Positions 22,230-33,012 of a DNA stretch of 64,000 nt are shown piece by piece. The stretch comes from Picocystis sp. L7 (taxonomy: Eukaryota; Chlorophyta; Picocystophyceae; Picocystales; Picocystaceae), in NCBI GenBank assembly GCA_020975725.1, contig QXJR01000015.1:558001-622000 (forward strand), read 5' to 3'. The translations under genes were made by a program, and so were the position numbers. The notes beneath the pieces are model-generated. The model ran no database searches and had not been told where the DNA came from. It saw only the letters and a list, made by a program, of their open reading frames with translations. How positions within the stretch are numbered: the stretch's first letter is position 1; every line of letters begins with the position of its first letter.

Positions 22230-24359
22230 ATGGCGACGCGCGACGAGGCGCACGACGCGGAGCTGCGTCCCACGAAGGAGTTCGAGACCAAAGGTGGAGG
22301 GAAAGTGCAAGTTTTCCACCTGGGAGAAGGCCAGGTCCGGACGGAAGAGGATCCAGAGCGACGCCAAGCGGACGAAGACGAACGAAAGGGAATGGAGGAG
22401 TTCGAGGAACAGCTGCGCAGGAAGCTCTACCGCGATCCGCTCGCACCTTCGGCCACGCTCGACAACGGTGCAAAGATCCCACTGGTGGGACTAGGCACGT
22501 GGAAGTCGGATCCAGGACAAGTCGGTGCGGCGGTGAGGATGGCCATCCAGGAAGGATACCGACACGTCGACTGTGCGGAGATCTACAACAACGAGCAGGA
22601 GATCGGTGAAGCCTTGCGGGAAGTGTTCAAGGACGGAGTGGTCTCGAGAGAAGACCTGTTCATCACCTCGAAGCTTTGGAACACCGACCATGCGCCTGAA
22701 CGGGTCCGACCTGCGCTGCTCAAGTCCCTGGCACACCTGGACGTCCCGTACTTGGATCTCTATCTCATCCACTGGCCTGTCACTGGGAACGTGGGACCCG
22801 AGTTGAAGCCGACCATCAAGGAAACATGGCAAGAGATGGAAAAATTGGTCGACGAAGGTCTGGTCAAAGCCATCGGTGTGTCAAACTTTTCAGTGAAGAA
22901 GCTGGAAGATATGCTCGGCTATGCCAGAGTCAAACCTTCGGTCGTGCAGTGCGAAGGTCATCCCTACTTTCGCAACGACAGGCTGCGCCAGTGGTGCGAA
23001 GCCAGAGGCATCCATTTCACCGCCTACTCGCCCTTGGGATCGCCAGATTCGACCATGATGTTCCGATCAAGCAGGAACAATCCCAAGCTTATGGAAGATC
23101 CAACGGTGGTGAGCATTGCCAAAGAGCTCGGCAAGTCTCCGGCTCAAGTTCTGTTGCGATGGGCTGTACAACGCGGAACGAGCGTTCTACCCAAGAGCAC
23201 CAACCGTGACAGGATTCGGATGAACCTGGAATTGTTCTCTTGGGAGCTGCCACAAACTTTGTTCAACCGCTTGAACACACTTCCCATGCAGAAGCGTATG
23301 TTGGAAGGAGATATTTGGCTCAACGCCGCAGGCCCTTACAAGACGTACGAAGATTTATGGGACGAAGACAAGAGTGCACTTTCCAAACCTGTGGTTCGAA
23401 TCCCATCTTGTGTGGGTACGGCCAGCGGAGGAAAGCAACTGTACGCAACCTTGAACACGGGGCAAAAAATGCCTTGTGTTGGTCTGGGAACCTGGAAATC
23501 CAAGCCAGGAGAGGTGCGTGATGCCACTTTGGCCGCTCTCAAGGCGGGATACGTCCACATCGACTGTGCAGAAATCTACGAGAATGAAGAGGAGGTGGGA
23601 GATGCCATCAGCCAGGCGCTCAAGGAAGGGGTCATCACCAGAGACGAAGTTTTTATAACTTCCAAGCTTTGGAACACCGACCATGCCAAAGATCAAGTCG
23701 GACCTGCATGTCGCAAGACCCTCAAGCATCTTGGATTGGATTGCCTGGATCTGTACCTCATCCACTGGCCTATTACTGGAAACAAAGGTCCGAAGGTGGA
23801 CCCCCCTCTGGAGGAAACTTGGAAAGCCATGGAGGACCTGGTTGACAAGGGCCTTGTGAAGGCCATTGGTGTGTCCAACTATTCGATCAGCAAGATGCAG
23901 GCGCTGATGGAATACGCACGAATTCCCCCGGCGGTGTTGCAAGTGGAAATTCACCCCTACTTCCGCAACGATGACCTCATCCTGTGGTGCCGCGAAAAGG
24001 GAATCCATGTGACGGCCTACTCTTCGCTTGGCTCCCCAGACTCCGCCTCCATGTTTGCCAATCGAAAGAATGTGCCCAAGCTTATGGATCATCCAGTGGT
24101 CAAAGAGGTCGCTGAATCCTCCGGCCACAATGTGGGGCAGGTTTTGCTTCGATGGGGCGTGCAGAGAGGGCTCACTGTCTTGCCCAAAAGCGTCAACCCC
24201 AGCCGAATTGCAAGCAATCTTCAACTCTTTGATTGGCAATTGACGGAAGAGGAGTTTGAAAAATTGAGCACTTTTGAGGAGCAATACCGCATGCTCGATG
24301 GATCTTTCTGGCTCCATCCTCAGGGTCCATACAAAACAGTGGAAGATTTGTGGGGCTGA
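22230..24359 (+). CDS. Tandem (two-domain) aldo-keto reductase
   Basis: 709 residues from the ATG at 22230. An acidic N-terminal region of about 70 residues precedes two complete aldo-keto reductase barrels in one intronless frame (about 75-385 and 400-709). Both keep the catalytic tetrad: domain 1 has DCAEIYNNEQEIG (Asp, Tyr), FITSKLWNTDH (Lys) and YLIHWPVTGN (His); domain 2 has DCAEIYENEEEVG, FITSKLWNTDH and YLIHWPITGN. Both keep the NADPH-site motif VLPKS. The family reduces aldehydes or sugars with NADPH; the substrate is unknown. The halves are clearly related but diverged, so the duplication is old. In domain 1 the usual QVEIHPY reads QCEGHPY, while domain 2 is standard. A sugar-alcohol or aldehyde detoxification role is plausible. 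Confidence 0.93.
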   Translation: MATRDEAHDAELRPTKEFETKGGGKVQVFHLGEGQVRTEEDPERRQADEDERKGMEEFEEQLRRKLYRDPLAPSATLDNGAKIPLVGLGTWKSDPGQVGAAVRMAIQEGYRHVDCAEIYNNEQEIGEALREVFKDGVVSREDLFITSKLWNTDHAPERVRPALLKSLAHLDVPYLDLYLIHWPVTGNVGPELKPTIKETWQEMEKLVDEGLVKAIGVSNFSVKKLEDMLGYARVKPSVVQCEGHPYFRNDRLRQWCEARGIHFTAYSPLGSPDSTMMFRSSRNNPKLMEDPTVVSIAKELGKSPAQVLLRWAVQRGTSVLPKSTNRDRIRMNLELFSWELPQTLFNRLNTLPMQKRMLEGDIWLNAAGPYKTYEDLWDEDKSALSKPVVRIPSCVGTASGGKQLYATLNTGQKMPCVGLGTWKSKPGEVRDATLAALKAGYVHIDCAEIYENEEEVGDAISQALKEGVITRDEVFITSKLWNTDHAKDQVGPACRKTLKHLGLDCLDLYLIHWPITGNKGPKVDPPLEETWKAMEDLVDKGLVKAIGVSNYSISKMQALMEYARIPPAVLQVEIHPYFRNDDLILWCREKGIHVTAYSSLGSPDSASMFANRKNVPKLMDHPVVKEVAESSGHNVGQVLLRWGVQRGLTVLPKSVNPSRIASNLQLFDWQLTEEEFEKLSTFEEQYRMLDGSFWLHPQGPYKTVEDLWG

Positions 24360-24808
24360 TAATGCGGAGAAAATCTTCGAGGTCTCTTTGTGTGCTCAAG
24401 TGCCTAATGGGATCAACTTTGAGGGAAAACTTCATGATGGTGTTGTCTGTGGCTTAGGGCACAGCGTTTTTCTGTCCTACCTCCGTATTTTGGACACATC
24501 TTTCTGAAATTACCTGTCTTTTGCAGTGCATTTTGATGAACCTGGTGTGTAAATTGAATGGTGAAAAAAGAAACAAACAGATTCTGGCCTTTGTCGGTGA
24601 CTGTGTTGATGGTGAACGAGGGCCACTTGCAGGGCTTGTGAACACGCAAGCGCTGTAGCTTCCTACATTGCAAGGAGGATCCAGCGCTGCTCTGCGAGTG
24701 CTTGGTCTAGCCAGTCGCGTTTTGATCTGGTCTTGTGGTACCACTGCAGCTCCGCCATATCTTGCGAACCTCGGTGGATTCGCATCCAGAGTGGTTGCCA
24801 CTGCCCAG

Positions 24809-25125
24809 CTAATTGTCGGTGGTCTCTGGGCCCATTACCTCCTTCCAAGGACACAATTCCAACGAGCTTTTAATTGTGGCTAGCAACCCGATCCGTAGGA
24901 CTTCGATACGCACGATTTCCACTGTGGCATTGGTCCTATCCTTCCCCAGGTGTGCAAGGCACAGCCGCAGCGTTCCCGATTTTGACACCTCTACATCGAA
25001 CCGATTCTCTTCCTGCATCCCGTTTTTTCTGCAAGTGACTCCTCCATCCTGCTGCTCCAGCCAAACATCCACTCTCGACATCCTGTCGAGGAGGGAGAAA
25101 TCGCCTTTCACACGTGTCTGGCTGA
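24809..25125 (-). CDS. Possible GOLD/p24-like exon
   Basis: A frame reading VKGDFSLLDRMSRVDVWL, then ENRFDVEVSKSGTLRLCL and NATVEIVRIEVL. The pattern of hydrophobic strands, a Gly-x-x-x-x-Cys strand and flanking charged residues resembles the GOLD domain of p24/TMED cargo receptors. No ATG lies at its 5' end; an acceptor-like CTCGTCAG at about 25126-25133 precedes it. A second minus frame at 24663-24854 (ELQWYHKTRSKRDWLDQAL) could be the following helical exon, but the splice is not clear and no C-terminal membrane segment was found. It may be a multi-exon gene or a decayed one. Confidence 0.28.
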
Positions 25126-25345
25126 CGAGTCACGTCATGGTGCCCATGCGTTCTGCTGGCTGCGGTGACACGGACATTCAGTCTGTAAGAAAAATAGAAG
25201 CTGGAGTCACACTAAAGCACCTGGGATCCAAGTGGTACAACCATGCATGTCTTGGAAGGCGTCCTCATCGAACGAGAGCTGTTTCACCAAATTCAAATCC
25301 TGTTCTTCCCCATGGAGGCCAGGATCTCGCCCCATTGTCTCCTAC

Positions 25346-25361
25346 GGGGTCACGTGACCCC
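25346..25361. promoter_or_regulatory. Perfect 16-bp palindrome with CACGTG core
   Basis: GGGGTCACGTGACCCC is its own reverse complement. The core CACGTG is a G-box/E-box, the classic site for bHLH and bZIP dimers. It lies in a non-coding stretch with no start codon close by. Confidence 0.45.
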
Positions 25362-26322
25362 AGTGGGGCGTCCGAGTGGGGTCGCCCCTCGGGACCCTAC
25401 CGATGGGAAAAGCGTTTGGCAAGAGATCCATGCGGCAGAAGGCAGTGGGCAACCAAGACATGCGTCGAGAAGCAAGGATGATCCTGCATGGGAAAGGAAA
25501 GGGCACGTGTGGTGGGGATTGGAGAGATCTGGGCAGAAAGACGCACCATCTCATTACTGTTCGCCGGGAAGAATACAACGTACTACATGTGAGCTTGTAC
25601 CATGAGCACTAGGGGCATGAAAATAAGCAGATCTTTCGCATGAAATAAACATCTTCCAAAAAGAAACTTCGTGTACAGACTATTCTTTCCTTGCAGACGT
25701 GCCCAAGCATGAAAGATTCCGCTCGCCAACAGATACGTCTGGCTTCAAAATCATTCTAAACTTCAAACCGCGTGAAAGTGGATAAGGACATCAGCGCCTG
25801 GCAATCCCTAATAGAACAAGCCTGAGCTAGATCTTTTGTAAGTAAGACTTATCAATTGCACAGTTTTGCCAGTCTATACGAATACTGTGGCCACTGTCAG
25901 GTTCAGGTCATTCCAAGCAAACTCCTCGTTCACCTTACACCGAGAGTATCGTTCAGGGGCTATTATGGACTTTGGCAAGGCAGCTTCTCCACACATGGGA
26001 TTAGCTATCGATTTCTGGACGTAGTTTAGCACGAAAGGCAAGGGGTGCAATTGCTTGTGCCCACTCAGGCCAAACAAAGCAAACGCCTGACATCAATGTT
26101 TCAGCGAGACCCTTCAGCACACAACAAACGAAAGTGAAGATGCTGCATCTGGAACCCCACTGGTAGCTGTAGCATGTGCATAGTGTCCGTACACCACAAG
26201 TTGAACGCCAGAGGGTATTCTCCGAAAATGCTTTGTCAGGTACACAGTGTAATTCCAAGTACAGCCACCTTCCCCGCACAATGCCTAGAGTGTTTTTCGA
26301 TGAATCATGTAGTGCACCTGGT

Positions 26323-26994
26323 TCATTTCCTTTCAAATGTATCAATTAGCTCTTGCAAAGGCACTAGGTCCTCTGAGCCAACCAATTGGAAGTGCTTGAC
26401 AAAGAAAATGAAGTGCTTGAAGTTGGTGTTCAGATGTGCATCCATCTTGACGCTGACCATTTGTTGAAAGTGACTGTGGTAAATATGTGCATAGACCCTG
26501 AAAAGCCTTCTGAAAATGGTGACGATGGTGCTCCTAAAGTCCGATGGGAAAGAATCTCCTACCCTCTGTGGAAACACCCTTTCATCTTCCAAGAGCGTTT
26601 CGATCCAGTCCATCAGGTAGTCCACGTATTCCGGCGCGGAGCACTGTACGGGTCGTTTGATTTTCACTCCGTCTGCCCAGTGGTACTCGTACTTCTCCCC
26701 TGCCGACATAACTGGACACGTTTCAGAGGTGCACCATTCGGACAGCACCCCGTAGATCATGTTGATGGCATTGTAGAAGTCCACGGTGTTGACGGCCAGC
26801 CATTCGTTGAGGTCTTCTCCCGGTGGCAGCCTCACGGCGTCTCTAAGATCTCCCCTTCCCAACGTGGCCGCGATGTGGTTCTTCAAATGCGCTCCTTTAG
26901 CTCCCACGGACAAGTTTTTCTTGGGACGGAACGTCTTGGCACTCCTGCGTTGGCCTTTCTTGGTCAGCTTTCCGTCGCTTCCGTCCGCCACCAT
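26323..26994 (-). CDS. MOB1: MOB1 kinase activator
   Basis: 223 residues. The N-terminus has the TFRPKKNLSVGAKGAHLKNH segment and the conserved LPPGEDLNEWLAVNTVDFYN. The zinc site is complete: Cys pair in SEWCTSETCPVMSAG and His pair in YAHIYHSHFQQM. The family hallmark YEYHWADG is present. MOB1 binds and activates NDR/LATS kinases that control mitotic exit, cytokinesis and growth. Length (about 215-220) and sequence match plant and animal MOB1 rather than phocein. The frame is intronless and starts at the first ATG. Confidence 0.96.
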   Translation of the reverse strand: MVADGSDGKLTKKGQRRSAKTFRPKKNLSVGAKGAHLKNHIAATLGRGDLRDAVRLPPGEDLNEWLAVNTVDFYNAINMIYGVLSEWCTSETCPVMSAGEKYEYHWADGVKIKRPVQCSAPEYVDYLMDWIETLLEDERVFPQRVGDSFPSDFRSTIVTIFRRLFRVYAHIYHSHFQQMVSVKMDAHLNTNFKHFIFFVKHFQLVGSEDLVPLQELIDTFERK

Positions 26995-28055
26995 CGCTTC
27001 GATTCCTTCTTCCTCACCTGCCCAGGTTTTGGAAGGCGCTGAAGATGTTGTCCTTCATCCTTTCTCGTGCAGATTCGCTCGCCTGCGCCGTTCACACGTG
27101 TCGGAAACGTTCCTGCAAAGTACCTTGAATGGCATCCATCGTCCTGCACCTGGAGACCCTCGTCGGTTAACTCGCGAGGTTAACTCGATCGAAGAGAAGG
27201 TGGACCCCGGTGGTTTGGGCAATGTCCACCAGTAGGGAATCATGCGAGATGGAGATGGACGAATGCGAAGAAGGGCGGGTGGAGCGGTGTGGACACGTTT
27301 GGAGCATGGAGGGCGGCACCTCATCGACAGCTTACCCCCCGCTTGGACGTTTCGGCAACGATGGGGGCAATGGTGAGCCTTGGCTCGCCGTTCCACGCAC
27401 ACTCTGCAATCACACCCGTCCAACAAAACGTGGCACTGCACCGATAGAAGATGGACCTTGCAACGCATCTACGGTGGGGGTTTTCTAGTTCGGACTCTCG
27501 CGAAATCGTGGAGATATTTCGCCAACAGCCAATGCATGATGCTAGACGACGGCGTTTTGGGTGGACGAATGCATCGGAACACATGCGGGCGGATGGATTT
27601 GTGGTAGATGAGAGACACCAAGGATGGATTGGTAGAATGTTTGAGTAGGAATGGCCGTGAGACGTTTCCAATTTGGTCGATTTGATGGATAGACATACAC
27701 GCTTCGTGGAGCGGAGGGTCATCGGCGCGAACCAGGCGCAGAGTCACCAATCTCCCCGGACCAACGCCACCCATCAGCATACGGGATGGAGGTTGTGGTT
27801 CGTTTCACACTCATCTTGCAGGAAGGCAGAAGCATACACATGCGTCCCCATCGAAGGTGGCGATGGACCCTACGACGGCCCACACCAGTCCCCGAACCGT
27901 GTTGCGAAGCTTGCACCTGACCCGGTGGTCATAAGAAGGCTTCTCCTTTCAAGGGTGGTTTTTGAAAGGGCAAGAAGGACCGTTCGTCCGTTTCGAGCCA
28001 GGTTGGACTTGGACTTCGGTACATTCACAGACGAAACCAACAACCCTACGACGAC
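26995..28055. other. Divergent intergenic region between MOB1 and NDUFB8
   Basis: About 1.06 kb. Long frames on both strands lack conserved motifs. It should hold both promoters. Confidence 0.4.
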
Positions 28056-28665
28056 ATGGCGATGACGCACGTGCGCTCGATGCCATCGCTCTTGCGTCGC
28101 ATCTCTTCCACTGCGGTGCTACGAGGAGGTGCAGGAACTCCTCTGGAGGCGGGGAAGCCGCCCAGTGAGCCGGTGCGTGCGCACCGAGACGACCGAAACG
28201 AGGGAAAGTCAGGTCGGGAACGGAAAAACAGGGCCACCAACCGCGCGCTTTTGGGAGATTTCCTCGCGATGTCGGAGGCGACAAAGACGTACAACCGCGA
28301 CGATCGAAGATATGACGATGTCTGACCCGAAAGCTCGCGGAAACCTGCCTTCGACGGGACAACATGCTACTTCGCTTCGGTTCGGTGCGTTCCAGCTGCC
28401 CGAAGAGGACGAACTGGTGTGGGACGATGGGACGGCGAATCCAGAACCGTGCTTGGACGTCTGGACCACGCAGTTCACGCCAGGGGAATCATTGGCCATG
28501 CTGTCTGGAGCACTGGGCCTATTAGCCGGGGTGTACGGGCTTGTTTGGTGGTACGATACTCCTTCGCGTTGCCCCGTGATTCCTAAGCAATACCCGTACA
28601 ACAATCTAGAGAAAGAATTCGGTGGATCCACCAACCCCCACTGGTCCAAGCACATCAATCGGTGA
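28056..28665 (+). CDS. NDUFB8: Mitochondrial complex I subunit NDUFB8 (ASHI), plant type
   Basis: Two exons, 28056-28172 and 28396-28665, with a 223-bp phase-0 intron (GTGCGTGC...TTCCAG). The product is 128 residues. Exon 1 gives a basic, Ser-rich mitochondrial presequence (MAMTHVRSMPSLLRRISSTA) and the start of the mature protein. Exon 2 matches plant NDUFB8 closely: DELVWDDGTANPEPC, one membrane segment (SLAMLSGALGLLAGVYGLVWW) and the C-terminal YPYNNLEKEFGG. It is an accessory subunit of the membrane arm of NADH dehydrogenase. The splice sites are my inference; the join reproduces the plant spacing exactly. Without it the downstream frame has no sensible start. Confidence 0.88.
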
Positions 28666-29211
28666 AGGGCACATCTTCTGTCAACGTTTCTTTCGTACAT
28701 TTTTGGGCACTTCACGATCCACCTCGTCTATCCTACCGACATCCTCTACGCCGGGGTCACGCCGGGGTCAGTCTCTCTTGCTTGGACCATGCCTTGTCCT
28801 CTGGCTCTTTCCTGCGCTTTCCCGAATCCACCGTTGCCACCTCCTTGTGGCGGACACAAGCACACACACACAACTCGTGGTGCGCTTGGGATCCCATGCT
28901 TCCGCCCCTGTAGCACGGTCTCTGGCCGCATTCGGGAAGAGGTGTTCCTGGGGCATCCCCGACTGGAACCCGGGTTCGATCTCTTACTGTTCCTTTCTCG
29001 GGTCTGGACGAGCCCTTACTGTTCCCACCTTTGATCGGGGGGACCTCCCCCGTCCCTCCTCGTTCGAATCCGGACCAGCTCATGCAGAGGAAACTCAGTG
29101 CAAGCCGTCTCGATTCCTCGTCGGTCGATGCGAGGGATGGGGCGAAGGGACCCCCTCCGGATCCCGCCCTTCGACGCATTTCGACCGCGTCTGTCGACGA
29201 AGGCGCACGGC
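28666..29211. other. Intergenic region upstream of coiled-coil gene
   Basis: About 545 bp, GC-rich, with a TTCGAATCCGGA motif near 29063. No supported gene. Confidence 0.4.
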
Positions 29212-30192
29212 ATGGAAACGCACGGCCACGCCGCCAAGTGTGCGATGCAAAAGGAAAGGAAAAACGCGGTGGAGAGGGTGTGGAAATGGGCAGCCGCACT
29301 CGTGGCCATCGGGATCGGGAGCTGGGTGCGCAGGAAGAACGCCGACGGGAAAGGATGGACGAAGAAGAAACGCGAAACGAAACGACGATGCAGTGGAATC
29401 GAAGACGACAGCGTGGACACGCCGTCGCTTTCGACAGGACTAGACTTCGGAAAGAAAACGAACAAGGATGGGGGGGTCGATTCGCTTTCGGACCGACCGC
29501 GCCCGCCCTTGATGGAAAATGCAAGAAGCCCCGAACCTGTACACGGCCATGCATGGGTTGAAGCGGACAGCCATGGCAAAGAGAATCGAGAGCAATTCAA
29601 GGTACCAGACCCTTGTTCCAACGATGAGGATCAAGATACATTGTGTGGAGTGGAACTGGGAGAAGAAAACAGCCATCTCAAAAACACGGTCATCAAACTC
29701 ACGGCTAAAATCGAGGCGATGCAACAACAGTTACACCAAGAGGAACAGGAGCGAAAGAAAATGCGTGCAGCGCTGGAGGCCAAGGAATCCATGTTCAAAA
29801 ATGCGTCCCAAAAAGTAGATCAACTCGAGAGAGAACTTAAATACGTCGGGCGCGATGGCGAAGAAGTGGAAAGAGTGGAGAGCGAGCTGCATGCCGCACG
29901 CAAGGAAATGGAAGCAATGAAGAGGGCACATGCAGACGAAGCCGCGAAATGGCTGTCTGAGGCAGATGCACTGCAGCAAGCAGTTCAGGCTGCCCAACTG
30001 GCGTTGCTGAAAATCATGGGACAGGACAGTGGAAGTGGAACAGCCACAGCAAGCGACAGTGAAGCTACAACTTCCCGTGCATCCCGCCATGTCCGGGGCG
30101 GTCAAGTGGGATCCCAGGGCACTGGCCACGTCAGCAACGGTGTCGAAGATGTGGACAGAGGATATGCCAGTGCAGTCCCTGGACAGTCTTGA
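29212..30192 (+). CDS. Coiled-coil protein of unknown function
   Basis: 326 residues from the ATG at 29212 (another at 29245). Near the N-terminus is a hydrophobic stretch WKWAAALVAIGIGSWV that could be a membrane anchor, followed by a very basic segment (RRKNADGKGWTKKKRETKRR). Residues about 180-275 form a long heptad-type coiled coil: NTVIKLTAKIEAMQQQL, EERKKMRAALEAKESMF and ERVESELHAARKEMEAMKRA. The tail is Ser/Gly-rich. I do not recognise a family; membrane-tethered coiled coils often act in vesicle tethering or as structural spacers. The true start is uncertain. Confidence 0.6.
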   Translation: METHGHAAKCAMQKERKNAVERVWKWAAALVAIGIGSWVRRKNADGKGWTKKKRETKRRCSGIEDDSVDTPSLSTGLDFGKKTNKDGGVDSLSDRPRPPLMENARSPEPVHGHAWVEADSHGKENREQFKVPDPCSNDEDQDTLCGVELGEENSHLKNTVIKLTAKIEAMQQQLHQEEQERKKMRAALEAKESMFKNASQKVDQLERELKYVGRDGEEVERVESELHAARKEMEAMKRAHADEAAKWLSEADALQQAVQAAQLALLKIMGQDSGSGTATASDSEATTSRASRHVRGGQVGSQGTGHVSNGVEDVDRGYASAVPGQS

Positions 30193-30334
30193 GATACAAA
30201 AGCGTGTCCAAATCCTACGCAAAACCTAGACAAGTTATTTACAAGAGGCCAACAAGTCCACCGAGGAAAGCAGGAGCTGACCCCGAAAGCGGCCCGGAGG
30301 GTTCTGATGCCTAGCCATGATCTCAATGCTTCCT

Positions 30335-31272
30335 CTAGTTGATGGCCTGGTATCCACTTGCTGCCCTGCGTGGGGGGAGCTTGCGTAGAATGAAGAGCAC
30401 CAAAGTCGATGGTAGGATTTCCACTAGAATGTAGTATATCGCATCCAGAACAGGGTGACTCAACAAATCCAAACTTGCTTTTTTGGATTGGATTGCACAG
30501 TATGCTACCAGCACAGCCCGGATAGCGAACGCAGTTGTGCAGATCGCTGTCACGAGCCCGACTTCTCGCAGTTTCTTGCGCCGTCCACGCGACTCGATTG
30601 GGAAACGCTTGAGCATCACGAAAAGCCTTCCGCCATAAATAGCGAATCCAGAAGCCGCAACCACGCTGACAACTGCAAGGAAGATGTGAGAGATCAGATC
30701 CGCCACGTCATACCCTGGTCCTGGAGACAAGCCCATGTAGACCCAAAGCGCACTCTGGATGGCGTAGACCACTGCATTGATGAGCACAAAAGCAGGACGC
30801 AGCCGACCTGTGGGGAGGCTTCTTGCTTGATGATAGATTTCTGCCCAGAAGAGGACGAGAAGTGTGTATGTGGTGAAAAACACCAGCCCCGGGAAGTCCA
30901 AGAGAACTGCCTTGGCAACCAGCGGATGGATCTCCTCCACTTTCGGTCTGAGTGCAAACACCACACAGCGCAAGGTGTTTTGGAAGAACATGAGGAGATG
31001 GAAGACTTTCTGAGTCGTCCATCCGTATTCGGGCACCCTGCATTGGATTCTGACCAGTTGGATCTGTTGGAACCCAGCACCCTACCGTCAGCCCTTATGT
31101 CCTTCGTTCTTTCGCCCCTTTTTTCGTGCGTCAAACGCTTCGTATGGGTTTTCGTTGCACGTGTTCGACCGCGCGTCTCACCATCGCAATCAAGGCCACG
31201 GCTCCATACAGTCCAGAGAGCCCTCCGAAGATGCGGTCTTGCCACATGGGACTCGCATCGGCGTCTTTCCAC
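30335..31272 (-). CDS. TOM1/THH1-like seven-pass membrane protein
   Basis: At least two exons: 31182 to about 31272, and 30335-31063. A 118-bp phase-0 intron lies between (GTGAGA...CCAACAG). The join gives VALIAM then IQLVRIQCRVPEYGW, exactly the plant TOM1 spacing. Exon 1 carries WQDRIFGGLSGLYGA (first membrane helix). Exon 2 carries TTQKVFHLLMF, LVLFWAEIYHQARSLPTG, LINAVVYAIQSALWVYMG and the C-terminal EILPSTLVLFILRKLPP. In plants TOM1 and TOM3 are vacuolar-membrane proteins hijacked by tobamoviruses for replication and linked to the small GTPase ARL8. The 5' end is not settled: residues before DADASPMWQD are needed, and an acceptor-like CCAG at 31272 suggests another exon further right. 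Confidence 0.85.
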
Positions 31273-33012
31273 CTGGTGATTCGACGCGCCAGGCATCCCG
31301 TGGAGCGGCACCCATCCGTCCACGTGGGAAGTGCACGTTTTTGCGAGCCATCCCGTCGATTCGTGCGCGTCGTGCGTTCCAGTTGGTGCTTCGTCAGCCT
31401 CCGCTCCACGTGCTCTTCGCTTCGTTCCGTCCGTCGGAAGTTCTTTCTTCCTGCGTCGTTTTTCTTTTCCCCCCCCCTTTCTCGGTTCCTTCGTTCCTTC
31501 CGTTCCCTCACCATCCTGGCAGTCCGAGTTCCACGAGCTCTCCGAGCGGTCGCATGGCGTTGCGCGAAGCCGCACGCGCACGTCTTCCTCCTCGAACGAA
31601 GAATTCCTTCGACCAACGAGGGTTACGTCGTGACCCATGGAACCCTGGGTGGATCGGATGGATCGGTCGGGTTCGAACCCGGACGCGTTCGGGTCCAATC
31701 GGGGAGACCGATCCATCGAAAAGGGGGGGGGGGGTCGTCCAACCCCGGATCCCACCCGATGGGAAGGGGAGGGGAAGATGCTTCCGCCCCTGGAGCAAAA
31801 GGGGGGTGGAGGGGAATGGATCCCCGATCACGTGGGTCGGTCGAGAAGGTTCCCACGCCACGTACGATCCTCACCCTCGAACCGGTAGGGACCGAGACAG
31901 GAAGAGGACGGGAACAAACAACACGACGTGCATGCACGTGCCGAAGTAAACGCCACGGCGAAAGAGGGCACGAGAAAGGAAGACGGGGCGGGTCCCATGC
32001 TCGACACGAGAGCGGATGCATCGGACGGTGCCGCCCTCGTGCGTCGGACGGATCCATCGGGCCCGACGCCCTCGTCCACCGAGCCTACAAACAGGAAGGA
32101 ACGAAGGCCGAACATTCGAGATCGCCTCAAAGGGAGAGGTTCGGAATGGAAACCCAAGGTCTTCGTCATGACATTCGAGGAATGGCCTCCCGTAAACTTG
32201 GTGGCAATGACCTTTGGAAGCGTAAGATGCATGATTCATAGCATACCCATGAGAACCACCTCGGAACTGGGCACATACGTGGAATGTCAAAGGCACCTCG
32301 TAGCTTGCAATCGTCTTGACGGAATTCCCAAGGCCACTTCTATCGTGCACGATTTGAAGGACCCAAGGTCGTCACCCACGAACCTCCAACGGTCGCGTGG
32401 ATGACCTCGCGTCGTGGTTCGACGCTCTGTCCACCCTCGAACGTGTGGCCCCTTCTACTCATCACCCCTGTGTTCCTAAAGAGCGATCGTGCACGCCCGC
32501 TCCTTGTGTAATCGTGGACACGTTTCTCTCTCTGTGGACTGTCTGTCGACGTCAATTGTCCGCACATGCTTGATATGCATGCAAAATTGCATGGTCGAGG
32601 GCCAGTATTCGAAGTGCAATCTTATGGATTGACTTTGCACGAGCGTCAAAGGCCCCGCATCGTCAAGCTGCTCCATCCACGTTGCATTGCCCCTTCTACG
32701 CAAGCCCACGGGTCGAGCGACGCTTGGTTTGCACGTCCTTCTTCGGCGCACTCCTTTGTTCGCCGATGTTTTTGCATTGGATCGCGGTCCATGGGTTCGT
32801 CCTCCCACGCTTGCTCCTTTCCCTCCTGTTCCCGCGGCGGTCGGTCCATCCACTGTCCCTTTCCTTCCTGCACCAGCTCTTGCTGTTCCTCCGGCAACAC
32901 CCTCGGATCCATGTTGTTGCCCATGCCCAAGTCGTTTGGGAGGTGGTCCAGCTCTACCATAAAGGCAACCAGGCAGCAAGGAAGGAAGGGTCCAAGGACG
33001 TGGTGGAAGGCG
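31273..33012. other. Divergent intergenic region between TOM1-like gene and ELP5
   Basis: About 1.7 kb, the longest non-genic stretch between head-to-head genes here. It holds a run of 12 G at 31723-31734 and another six-G run at 31801-31806. Frames through it are long but show no conserved features. One or more 5' exons of the TOM1-like gene probably lie near its left end. Confidence 0.4.

Larger units (their letters stand above)
24360..26322. other. Intergenic region with one doubtful exon and a palindrome
   Basis: About 2 kb. It contains the GOLD-like frame described separately (24809-25125), a 16-bp perfect palindrome at 25346-25361 and the region downstream of MOB1. From about 25600 to 26320 the sequence is more AT-rich than the surroundings and shows no supported gene. 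Confidence 0.4.

Noticed and set aside
31655-31700. tRNA-like B box (GGGTTCGAACCC)
   Set aside because: No acceptor, D or anticodon stems can be drawn around it.
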